Shown: positions 24,548 through 32,203 of the stretch, in pieces
Layout: each line of letters begins with the position of its first letter
How positions within the stretch are numbered: the stretch's first letter is position 1
DNA from: Actinomycetota bacterium
Lineage (GTDB): Bacteria; Actinomycetota; Actinomycetes; Streptosporangiales; Streptosporangiaceae
Assembly (NCBI GenBank): GCA_021324595.1
Contig: JAJPIV010000101.1
Location: forward strand, 1 to 35,180
DNA: 35,180 nt
Direction: 5' to 3'
The notes under the pieces: model-generated
The model's input: the letters and a program-made list of their open reading frames with translations, nothing else
The model's database searches: none
Told to the model about the DNA's origin: nothing
Made by a program: the position numbers and the translations under genes

Positions 24548-25545
24548 TGCTGGTCATCCTTCGGCGAGTGCGGCAGTTGGAGGATGCGGTGCAGGTTCCC
24601 GCCGAGTACGAGGTCGAGGTCGGCCCGGGGCAGGCCGAGGGAGCGGATCGTGCCGAGCACCTCCACCGGCCAGTCCTCGCCGTCGCTGGGCCCCATCGGG
24701 AAGTCGGTGCCGTACATGACCCGTCCGGCGCCGAAGAAGTCCAGGCCGCAGCGCATGGCGCTGGCCGAGCCGTTGACCATCGAGTCGTTGTAGAACTTGC
24801 GGAAGTACTCCGACGGCTTGCCGGGCAGCGCGGCGGAGGCGTCGGTGAGGGACGCGGCCCGGTACTTGGCGATCTCCTGGCTCATCGCGTCGGCGCGGCT
24901 GGCGTAGAACGGGACCATGCCGCCGAGGTGGTGGGTGACGAACATCAGGTCCGGGTAGCGCCCCAGCACGCCGCCGAAGACCAGGCGCGCCATCGCGAGC
25001 GTGGTCTCGAACGGCCAGCCGAACAGCCGGTCGAGCAGGTCCTTCTTCAGCCACTCGTAGGAGTGGCCGTGCTGGGGGTGGATCCAGATCGGCACCGCCC
25101 GGCGCGCCGCTTCCTCGTACAGCGGCCACATCGAGGCGTCGTCGAGCGGCAGGCCCTCGATGTTGGAGAAGATCAGCACCCCGCGGACGCCGAGCTCGCC
25201 GGTCAGCCGGGCGAACTCGGCCATCATCTCGTCGTCTACCACGGGCAGGACGCCGACCGGGATGAACCGGTCCGGCCAGCGCGCCGCCATCTCCGCGATG
25301 CTCTCGTTGGCGACCCTGGTCAGCTCGTGGACCAGCGGCCGGGGCATGCCGAGCCACATCGGCGGCCGCACCAGGACCAGGACCTGCTGGTCCACGCCGA
25401 TCCGGTCCATGTACCGGAGCCTGCGCTCGCCGTCGTACAGGTAGCTGTTCTTGCGCAGCGCGGCGACCTCGGCGCCGGGGTGCCGTTCGCTGATCGCGTC
25501 GAGCAGCCGTTCCGGGCAGACGTGCGAGTACGCGTCGACGATCAT
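24544..25545 (-). CDS. Amidohydrolase_2-family protein (ACMSD-like), first gene of the locus
   Basis: 333 aa; ATG at 25545 with a G-rich ribosome site (GGGGGG) five bases upstream. TIM-barrel amidohydrolase_2 protein: DAYSHVCP (4-11), IHPQHGH (155-161), VTHHLGG (203-209), MYGTDFPMG (277-285, metal Asp D281). Compared with ACMSD-type decarboxylases, the first His of the HxH pair is Tyr6, while H8, H156 and D281 remain, so a metal could still be held. Family members include nonoxidative decarboxylases of aromatic acids and lactonases. It heads the operon, directly before the transporter genes, and its promoter region carries the shared palindrome. Confidence 0.88.
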   Translation of the reverse strand: MIVDAYSHVCPERLLDAISERHPGAEVAALRKNSYLYDGERRLRYMDRIGVDQQVLVLVRPPMWLGMPRPLVHELTRVANESIAEMAARWPDRFIPVGVLPVVDDEMMAEFARLTGELGVRGVLIFSNIEGLPLDDASMWPLYEEAARRAVPIWIHPQHGHSYEWLKKDLLDRLFGWPFETTLAMARLVFGGVLGRYPDLMFVTHHLGGMVPFYASRADAMSQEIAKYRAASLTDASAALPGKPSEYFRKFYNDSMVNGSASAMRCGLDFFGAGRVMYGTDFPMGPSDGEDWPVEVLGTIRSLGLPRADLDLVLGGNLHRILQLPHSPKDDQQ

Positions 25546-25594
25546 GGAACCCCCCAACGGGTCCGGGCGCTGCCCGCGTCGGCGGATGTGTGCC

Positions 25595-25610
25595 ACCTAC
25601 CGGAGTAGTG
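25595..25610. promoter_or_regulatory. Operator-like inverted repeat upstream of the transporter operon
   Basis: ACCTACCGGAGTAGTG contains CTAC-CGGA-GTAG and matches the palindrome at 16074-16089 at 12 of 16 positions (shared ACCTACCG left part and GTAG right part). It sits 50 bp before the first gene of the locus, next to a locally AT-rich tract (AGCAAAATGTAA) unusual for this DNA. The intergenic region 25546-25783 is shared with the divergent B3/B4 gene, so the site could act on both. Confidence 0.6.
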
Positions 25611-25783
25611 AGCAAAATGTAACGTGCGCCATGGGGCGGCGCAAGAGCTCCCGGGGCGCCTGCGCCCGGGCCGGGCGGGCCGCGGGGAGCCCCCGGGGAG
25701 CGGGCGGGGGCGTGCGGGAGAATGTCCCCGGCGATCGTGCGGCCGCGGGCCTGGCGCCCGGGGGCGAAGGAGAGGGCAGCACC

Positions 25784-26509
25784 GTGGACACCCCGCTGGA
25801 TGAATGGCTGGCGCGCGCCTGGGTGGACCGGGCCGTCTGGGACCTGCGGCCCGATTACCGCGCCGCCCTGGTCGCCGCCGACCACCTGGTCGGCGGCCCG
25901 GGCGACGAGGTGAGCGAGAAGCTGCTCTGCGGGGCGATCGCCGCGGCGCGCGAGCGGCTCGCCGGGCGGAGCCCGGACGAGCTGCCGCACGTGCGGGCCT
26001 GGCAGGAGGCGTACCGGGCGTTCGGCGCCAAGCCGCAGCGGACCCGGCCGAGCGTCGATGCGCTGCTGCGCCGGATCGAGGCGGGGATCCCGCGGATCGA
26101 CCGGCTGACCGACGCCTACAACGCGATCTCGATCAGCCACCTGCTGCCGGCCGGGGGGGAGGACCTCGCCGCCTACGCCGGGCCGATCCGGCTGGTCCGC
26201 GCCGACGGGACCGAGGACTTCGACACGGTCGCCTCCGGCGCGCCGGCCGTCGAGCACCCGGCGCCCGGCGAGGTCGTCTGGCGGGACGATCTCGGGGTGA
26301 CCTGCCGGCGCTGGAACTGGCGGCAATGCGCGCGCACCCGGCTCACCGCGCGGAGCACCAGCGCGGTGTTCGTGCTCGACGGGCTCGCCCCGGTGACGGC
26401 GCGGCAGCTGTCCGCCGCGGCCCGCGACCTGGCCGCCGCGCTGATGCTGCTGTGCCCGCAGGCGCGGGTCGCGAGCCGGCTGCTCGCCCCGCCCGGCGCC
26501 GGGGAGTAG
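25784..26509 (+). CDS. B3/B4 tRNA-binding-domain protein
   Basis: 241 aa; GTG at 25784 preceded by GAAGGAGAGG. It resembles COG3382-type proteins built on the B3/B4 domain of the phenylalanyl-tRNA synthetase beta subunit: FGAKPQRTRPSVDALLRRI, YNAISISHLLPAGGEDL, and a C-terminal strand-rich segment with WNWRQCARTRL. In PheT this domain edits mischarged tRNA; in free-standing homologues an amino-acid or aminoacyl-tRNA hydrolysing role is suggested but not proven. The oxoprolinase-like gene starts 7 bp downstream, so the two are probably one transcript. It is divergent from the catabolic locus. Confidence 0.82.
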   Translation: MDTPLDEWLARAWVDRAVWDLRPDYRAALVAADHLVGGPGDEVSEKLLCGAIAAARERLAGRSPDELPHVRAWQEAYRAFGAKPQRTRPSVDALLRRIEAGIPRIDRLTDAYNAISISHLLPAGGEDLAAYAGPIRLVRADGTEDFDTVASGAPAVEHPAPGEVVWRDDLGVTCRRWNWRQCARTRLTARSTSAVFVLDGLAPVTARQLSAAARDLAAALMLLCPQARVASRLLAPPGAGE

Positions 26510-26516
26510 CCAGCCG

Positions 26517-29500
26517 ATGGCCGGCCAGGAGGGGGGAACGGGCCGCTGGGAGTTCTGGATCGACCGCGGCGGCACGTTCACCGACGTGGTCGCCCGGCGC
26601 CCGGACGGCACGCTCGCGGTGCACAAGCTGCTCTCGCAGGACCCGGCCAGGTACGCCGACGCGGCGGTGGCCGGCATCCGGCACCTGCTGGGCGTCCGGC
26701 CGGGGCAGCCCCTGCCCGCCGACGAGATCGCGGTGGTCAGGCTCGGCACGACGGTCGCCACCAACGCTCTGCTCGAGCGCACGGGCGAGCCGACCGCGCT
26801 CGTCATCACCGCCGGGTTCGCGGACGCGCTGCTCATCGGCTACCAGGACCGGCCGGGGATCTTCGACCTGCGGATCGCCCGCCCGCCGGTGCTCTACGAC
26901 CGCGTGATCGAGGTCACCGAGCGGGTGGGCGCCGGCGGCGAGGTGCTCGTGCCGCTCGACGAGGACGCGGCCGAGCGCGACCTGCGCGCGGCGTTCGCCG
27001 ACGGGCTGCGCAGCGTGGCGGTCGTCTGCCTGCACGGCTACCGCCACCCGGCCCACGAGCGGCGGATCGGCGAGATCGCGCGGCGCGCCGGGTTCACCCA
27101 GGTCTCCCTCTCCCATGCCACCAGCCCGCTGATGAAGCTGGTCTCGCGGGGCGACACGACGCTGGTGGACGCCTACCTGTCCCCGGTCATCGCCCGGTAC
27201 GTGGATCAGGTCGCCCGCGAGCTCGGCGGGGCGCGGCTGCAGTTCATGCAGTCCAACGGGGGGCTCACCGACGCGCGCCTGTTCCGCGGCAAGGACGCGA
27301 TCCTGTCCGGCCCCGCGGGCGGGATCGTCGGCATGGCCCGCACCGCCCAGGCGGCCGGGTTCGGCCGGGTGATCGGCTTCGACATGGGCGGGACCTCCAC
27401 CGACGTGTCCCACTTCGCCGGGGAGCTGGAGCGGCAGTACGAGACCGAGGTCGCCGGGGTGCGGATCCGCGCGCCGATGCTGTCGATCCACACGGTCGCC
27501 GCGGGCGGCGGATCGGTCCTGCACTTCGACGGCGGCCGGTACCGGGTCGGGCCGGACTCCGCCGGAGCCGACCCAGGCCCGGCCTGCTACCGCCGCGGCG
27601 GGCCGCTCACCCTCACCGACGCGAACGTGCTGCTCGGCCGGATCCAGCCGGCGTGCTTCCCCGCCGTGTTCGGCCCCGGCGGCGACCAGCCGATCGACGC
27701 GCGGGTCGTCGCGGACGGGTTCGCCGCGCTGGCGGCGCGGATCGGCGCGGCGACCGGGGAGATGCCGGAGCCCGAGCAGGTGGCGGCCGGGTTCCGCTCC
27801 GTCGCCGTGGAGAACATGGCGAACGCGATCAAGAAGATCTCCGTCCAGCGCGGCTACGACGTGACCCGGTACGCGCTCGCCACGTTCGGCGGGGCGGGCG
27901 GGCAGCACGCCTGCGCGGTGGCCGACGCGCTCGGGATCACGACGGTGCTCATCCATCCGCTGGCCGGGGTGCTGTCCGCGTACGGCATCGGCCTGGCCGA
28001 CGTGACCGCGATGCGCGAACGGGCGGTGGAGGCGCGGCTGGACGCCGGGCTGGTGCCCGAGCTCGCCCGGCTCGCCGGGGAGCTGGCCGACGACGCCGCC
28101 GCCGAGCTCGCGCGGGAGGGCGCGGACCCGTCCCGGGCGGTCGTCACGCGGCGGGCGCACCTGAAGTACGAGGGGACCGACACCGCGCTGCCGGTCCGGC
28201 TCGGCCCGCTTGCCGAGATGACCGCCGCGTTCGAGCGCGCCTACCGGCGGCACTTCTCGTTCCTCATGCCCGGCAAGGCGATCGTCGCCGAGGCGGTCTC
28301 GGCCGAGGTCGCGGTTCCCTCCGCCGTGCCCGCCCCGCCCGGGGCGGTCTCCCCCGCCGTGCCCGCCCCGCCCGGGGCGGTCTCCCCCGCCGTGCCCGCC
28401 CCGCCCGCGCAGGCCGGCCGGGGCGTTCTGGTCCCCCTGTTCGCCGACGGCGCGTGGCGCCAGGCGCCGCTCGTCCGGCGCGGCGAGCTGACCCCCGGCC
28501 GGCGGCTCGCCGGCCCGGCGATCATCGCGGAGGACCTGGCCACCACCGTGGTCGAGCCCGGCTGGCAGGCCAGCCTGGCCGGCAGCGGCGACCTGCTGCT
28601 CACCAGGGTGAGCGCGCCGCCCGCCCGGCGCGCCGCGGGCAGCGGGGCGGGGACCGCGGCGGACCCGGTGATGCTGGAGATCTTCGGCAACCTGTTCATG
28701 TCGGTGGCCGAGCAGATGGGGGCGCGGCTGCGGGCCACCGCGCACTCGGTGAACATCAAGGAGCGCCTCGACTTCTCCTGCGCGGTCTTCGACTCGCAGG
28801 GCGGGCTGATCGCGAACGCGCCGCACATCCCGGTCCACCTGGGCTCGATGGGCGAGTCGATCAAAATCGTCGCCCGGCGCAACGCCGGGCGGATGCGCCC
28901 CGGCGATGTGTACGCGCTCAACGACCCCTACCACGGCGGCACCCACCTGCCGGACGTGACCGTGGTGACGCCGGTGTTCGGCGAGGGGCCGGGCGAGTCC
29001 GGGCGGGTGCTGTTCTACGTGGCCTCCCGCGGGCACCACGCCGAGATCGGGGGGATCACGCCCGGGTCGATGCCGGCGTTCAGCACCCGGGTGGAGCAGG
29101 AGGGGGTGCTGATCGACAACTGGCTGCTCGTGCGGGACGGGCGGCTGCGCGAGGCGGAGACGCTCGCGCTGCTGCGGGGCGCGCCGCACCCGTCCCGCAA
29201 CCCCGAGGTCAACCTCGCGGACCTGCGCGCCCAGGTGGCCGCGAACGAGCGCGGGGTCGCCGAGCTGCGGAAGATGTGCGGCCACTTCGGGCTGGACGTG
29301 GTCACCGCCTACATGGGGCACGTGCAGGCCAACGCCGAGGAGGCGGTCCGGCGGGTGATCGGCGGGCTGCGCGACGGCGAGTTCGCCTACGAGACCGACA
29401 GCGGGGCGGTGATCCGCGTCGCCGTGCGCGTCGATCGGGCCTCCCGCGGCGCCGTGATCGACTTCACCGGGACGTCGCCGCAGTCGCCGGGGAACCTGAA

Positions 29501-30224
29501 CGCGCCGTCGTCGGTCGCCATGGCCGCGGTCCTGTACGTGCTCCGCTCGCTGGTCGCCGACGACATACCGCTGAACTCCGGCTGCCTGGCGCCGGTCCGC
29601 GTGATCATCCCGCCCGGGTGCCTGCTCGCGCCCGAGTACCCGGCGGCGGTCGCGGCGGGGAACGTGGAGACCTCCCAGGCGATCACCGGGGCGCTGCTCG
29701 GCGCGCTCGGCGTCATGGCCGAGGGGTCGGGCACGATGAACAACATCACGATCGGGAACGCGCGGCACCAGTACTACGAGACCGTCGCGAGCGGGTCGGG
29801 CGCGGGAGACGGCTTCGACGGGGCCGACGCGGTGCAGACGCACATGACCAACTCCCGCCTCACCGACCCCGAGGTGCTGGAATGGCGGTACCCGGTGCGC
29901 GTGGAGCGCCACGAGGTCCGGCGCGGCAGCGGCGGGGCCGGGCGGTGGCGCGGCGGCGACGGGGCCCGGCGGGTGATCAGGCTGCTGGAGCCGATGACCG
30001 TGACCACGCTGGCCGGCCACCGGCGGGTCGCGCCGTACGGGATGGCCGGCGGGCGGCCGGGCGCGCTCGGCCGGCACTGGATCGAGCGGGCCGACGGGTC
30101 CGTCACCCCGATGCGCGGCTACGACTCGGCGGAGGCCGGCGCCGGGGACGCGTTCGTGATCGAGACCCCCGGCGGGGGCGGTTACGGGCCTCCCGCGCCG
30201 CAAGGTGACGCCGGCCGGGAGTGA
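26517..30224 (+). CDS. Fused HyuA-HyuB hydantoinase/5-oxoprolinase-like enzyme
   Basis: 1235 aa, about the size of eukaryotic 5-oxoprolinase. Residues 10-700 are the HyuA half: WIDRGGTFTDVV (14-25) and DMGGTSTDVS (289-298) are the ASKHA-type nucleotide-binding motifs. From about residue 719 (MLEIFGNLFMSVAEQMG) the HyuB half begins, with HGGTHLPDVT and SRGHHAEIGGITPGSMP. Such enzymes open cyclic amides (5-oxoproline, hydantoins) with ATP, or carboxylate ketones in acetone-carboxylase relatives. A run of near-identical 11-residue segments (AVPAPPGAVSP) lies near residue 603-630, a minisatellite in a surface region. Start: ATG 26517 with GGGGAG about ten bases upstream. Substrate unknown. Confidence 0.92.
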   Translation: MAGQEGGTGRWEFWIDRGGTFTDVVARRPDGTLAVHKLLSQDPARYADAAVAGIRHLLGVRPGQPLPADEIAVVRLGTTVATNALLERTGEPTALVITAGFADALLIGYQDRPGIFDLRIARPPVLYDRVIEVTERVGAGGEVLVPLDEDAAERDLRAAFADGLRSVAVVCLHGYRHPAHERRIGEIARRAGFTQVSLSHATSPLMKLVSRGDTTLVDAYLSPVIARYVDQVARELGGARLQFMQSNGGLTDARLFRGKDAILSGPAGGIVGMARTAQAAGFGRVIGFDMGGTSTDVSHFAGELERQYETEVAGVRIRAPMLSIHTVAAGGGSVLHFDGGRYRVGPDSAGADPGPACYRRGGPLTLTDANVLLGRIQPACFPAVFGPGGDQPIDARVVADGFAALAARIGAATGEMPEPEQVAAGFRSVAVENMANAIKKISVQRGYDVTRYALATFGGAGGQHACAVADALGITTVLIHPLAGVLSAYGIGLADVTAMRERAVEARLDAGLVPELARLAGELADDAAAELAREGADPSRAVVTRRAHLKYEGTDTALPVRLGPLAEMTAAFERAYRRHFSFLMPGKAIVAEAVSAEVAVPSAVPAPPGAVSPAVPAPPGAVSPAVPAPPAQAGRGVLVPLFADGAWRQAPLVRRGELTPGRRLAGPAIIAEDLATTVVEPGWQASLAGSGDLLLTRVSAPPARRAAGSGAGTAADPVMLEIFGNLFMSVAEQMGARLRATAHSVNIKERLDFSCAVFDSQGGLIANAPHIPVHLGSMGESIKIVARRNAGRMRPGDVYALNDPYHGGTHLPDVTVVTPVFGEGPGESGRVLFYVASRGHHAEIGGITPGSMPAFSTRVEQEGVLIDNWLLVRDGRLREAETLALLRGAPHPSRNPEVNLADLRAQVAANERGVAELRKMCGHFGLDVVTAYMGHVQANAEEAVRRVIGGLRDGEFAYETDSGAVIRVAVRVDRASRGAVIDFTGTSPQSPGNLNAPSSVAMAAVLYVLRSLVADDIPLNSGCLAPVRVIIPPGCLLAPEYPAAVAAGNVETSQAITGALLGALGVMAEGSGTMNNITIGNARHQYYETVASGSGAGDGFDGADAVQTHMTNSRLTDPEVLEWRYPVRVERHEVRRGSGGAGRWRGGDGARRVIRLLEPMTVTTLAGHRRVAPYGMAGGRPGALGRHWIERADGSVTPMRGYDSAEAGAGDAFVIETPGGGGYGPPAPQGDAGRE
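28323..28410 (+). repeat. 33-bp minisatellite inside the oxoprolinase-like gene
   Basis: Two exact 33-bp units (28323-28355 and 28356-28388) and a partial third encode repeated AVPAPPGAVSP. The unit is in frame, so copy number can change without breaking the gene. Confidence 0.85.
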
Positions 30225-30268
30225 CCTCCCGCGCCGCGGCGCCTCGCGCCTGGCGGATCGGGCCCTGG

Positions 30269-31096
30269 TCAGGGCTTGCGGGCGACCCCCGCCCACATGG
30301 GGACGCTGGCGGCCTGCGGCGCGTCCCCCGGGTCGGGGCGCCACAGGGGAGTCTGGGTCACCCCTGGCTCGAGGATCTCCCAGTCGCCGAAGAACCCGGT
30401 CACCTCGGCGTGGTCGCGGCGGGTCTGGCCGGTCACCACCATCGCGTTGTACCGGCGCGCCACCTCGGCCACGGCGTCCTCCTGAATGTCGCTGGCCGGG
30501 TGGGAGATGACCAGGTGGCTTCCGGATGGCACGGCGTCCCGCAGCCGGGCGACGATGCCGCGCGGGTCGTCGGAATCGGGGATGTGGTGCAAGATCGCCA
30601 CCAGCATGATCGCGACCGGCTTGGCGAGGTCGAGCGTCCGCGCGGCCTGCGCGAGGATGCGCCCGGGGTCACGCAGGTCGGCGTCGATGTAGTCGGTCCT
30701 GCCCTGCGGCGAGGAGGTGAGCAGCGCCCGCGCGTGGGTGAGCACGATCGGGTCGTTGTCCACGTAGACGACGCGGCACTGCGGGGCGACGGACTGGGCG
30801 ACCTGATGGGTGTTCTCCGCGGTCGGCAGTCCCGTGCCGATGTCGAGGAACTGCCTGATCCCCGCCTGGCCGGCCAGGTACCGGACCGCCCGGCCGAGGA
30901 ACGCCCGGTTCGCCCGGACGTCGGCGCGGATCGCGGGCCGGACCGCGATGACCTGCTCGGCCGCCTCCCGGTCGGCGGCGAAGTTGTCCTTGCCGCCCAG
31001 CCAGTAGTTGTAGACCCGGGCCGAGTGGGCGACCGACGTGTCCAGCGTCCTCGGGGCCTCGCGCTCCGGGCCGCCCAGAGGGATCTGTCCGGCCAT
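30269..31096 (-). CDS. SAM-dependent methyltransferase, DUF574 (Methyltransf_19) family
   Basis: 275 aa. Hallmark ARVYNYWLGGKDNFAADR at residues 26-43, the SAM-binding loop FLDIGTGLPT (about 83-92), and VYVDNDPIVLTHARALL. This family is abundant and paralogous in actinomycetes; its substrates are mostly unknown. There is no ribosome site before the ATG at 31096. Instead a TATGAT -10 box (31108-31103) lies six bases upstream, which would put transcription start at the ATG itself. It follows dnaJ by 21 bp but may have this promoter of its own. It converges with the oxoprolinase-like gene. Confidence 0.93.
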   Translation of the reverse strand: MAGQIPLGGPEREAPRTLDTSVAHSARVYNYWLGGKDNFAADREAAEQVIAVRPAIRADVRANRAFLGRAVRYLAGQAGIRQFLDIGTGLPTAENTHQVAQSVAPQCRVVYVDNDPIVLTHARALLTSSPQGRTDYIDADLRDPGRILAQAARTLDLAKPVAIMLVAILHHIPDSDDPRGIVARLRDAVPSGSHLVISHPASDIQEDAVAEVARRYNAMVVTGQTRRDHAEVTGFFGDWEILEPGVTQTPLWRPDPGDAPQAASVPMWAGVARKP

Positions 31097-31102
31097 TAGC
31101 CA

Positions 31103-31108
31103 ATCATA
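31103..31108 (-). promoter_or_regulatory. -10 box giving a leaderless methyltransferase mRNA
   Basis: TATGAT on the minus strand, five of six matches to TATAAT, ends six bases before the ATG of the methyltransferase. No convincing -35 is seen 16-18 bp upstream. Leaderless messages are common in actinobacteria. Confidence 0.45.
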
Positions 31109-31117
31109 TCGGGCGAA

Positions 31118-32203
31118 TCACCGGGTGCCGCCGGCGGTGCGGAGCAGCTCGTAGAGCTCGCGCTCGCGCGGGGTGAGCCGGCGCGGGACCTCGACGACAA
31201 CCCGCACGTTCAGGTCCCCGCGGCCGTGGCCCCGGTGCCTGGGCAGGCCCTTGCCGGGAACCCGCAGGACGGTGCCCGGCTGCGTCCCGGCCGGGACGAC
31301 GATCCGCGCCGACCCGTCGAGCGTGGGGACCTCGGCGGTGACGCCGAGCGCGGCGTCGGGCACCGGGACATGCAGCTCGTGCCACAGGTCGGGGCCGTCC
31401 CGGCGGAGCCTGGGGTCGGCCCGGGTGCGGACGATCACGTAGGCGTCGCCGGGACGGCCCCCGGGCTCCGGCGCGGGCATGCCGTGCCCGGCCAGCCGCA
31501 GCACCGCGCCCTCGGGGAGGCCGGGCGGCACCCGGATGGTCACGGTCTCCCGCGCCTCGCTGCGCCCGGTGCCCTGGCAGGCCGGGCACGGCTCGTCGAT
31601 CACGGTGCCCCGGCCGGCGCAGTCCGGGCAGGCTGTCACCTGCTGGACGAGCACGGTGCCGCGCCGGCTCGCGGTCACGCGCTGGCCCGTCCCGCCGCAC
31701 GCGGGGCAGGCCCGCGGCGCGGTTCCGGGCCTGGCCCCGCTGCCCGAGCACACCGGGCAGGGGGCCTGCCGGGGCAGCGTCACCGTCCGCCTGCCGCCAG
31801 TGAGCACCAGGCGCAGCGGGACCGTGACCGCCACCTGCACGTCGGCCCCCCGGGCCGGGGCGCGGGCGGCCGCCGCCCGGCCGAACAGCCGGTCGAACAG
31901 GCCGCCGAACACCGGGGCGCCGGCGCCGAAGACGTCGGAGAAGTCGATCCCGCCCCACACGTCCTCCGGGGTCTGCCCGCCCACCCCGGCGAACCCGCGC
32001 GCGTCGTAGCGGGCGCGCTTGTCCGGGTCCGACAGCACGCTGTAGGCCTCGGCGACCTCCCGGAAACGCTCCTGGGCGTCCGGCTCGCTGCTGGTGTCCG
32101 GGTGGTACCGGCGGGCCAGGCGGCGGAACGCGCTCTTGATCGTCTTGGCGTCCGCGTCCCTGGGCACGCCGAGCACCTCGTAGTAGTCCCGCTGGGCGGC
32201 CAT
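31118..32203 (-). CDS. Chaperone protein DnaJ (Hsp40, type I)
   Basis: 361 aa from ATG 32203, whose TGATG overlaps the preceding gene's stop; a GTG one codon earlier is also possible. J-domain residues 5-70 with H34-P35-D36, a short Gly/Phe-rich stretch (about 72-115), four CxxCxGxG zinc repeats (CPVCSGSG, CPACGGTG, CPDCAGRG, CPACQGTG), then the C-terminal substrate-binding domains ending in LTPRERELYELL. It recruits and stimulates DnaK. No dnaK or grpE lies beside it, so this is probably a second DnaJ copy separate from a main dnaK operon. Confidence 0.95.
   Translation of the reverse strand: MAAQRDYYEVLGVPRDADAKTIKSAFRRLARRYHPDTSSEPDAQERFREVAEAYSVLSDPDKRARYDARGFAGVGGQTPEDVWGGIDFSDVFGAGAPVFGGLFDRLFGRAAAARAPARGADVQVAVTVPLRLVLTGGRRTVTLPRQAPCPVCSGSGARPGTAPRACPACGGTGQRVTASRRGTVLVQQVTACPDCAGRGTVIDEPCPACQGTGRSEARETVTIRVPPGLPEGAVLRLAGHGMPAPEPGGRPGDAYVIVRTRADPRLRRDGPDLWHELHVPVPDAALGVTAEVPTLDGSARIVVPAGTQPGTVLRVPGKGLPRHRGHGRGDLNVRVVVEVPRRLTPRERELYELLRTAGGTR

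Noticed and set aside
30231-30242. Transcription terminator at GCGCCGCGGCGC between convergent genes
   Set aside because: The palindrome has no loop and no U-tract; it cannot be told from ordinary GC-rich sequence.
26343-30344. Very long open frame antisense to the oxoprolinase-like gene
   Set aside because: It mirrors the high third-position GC of the real gene, is composed of Arg/His/Pro/Gly-rich sequence and has no family motifs. The plus-strand gene has complete HyuA and HyuB motifs.
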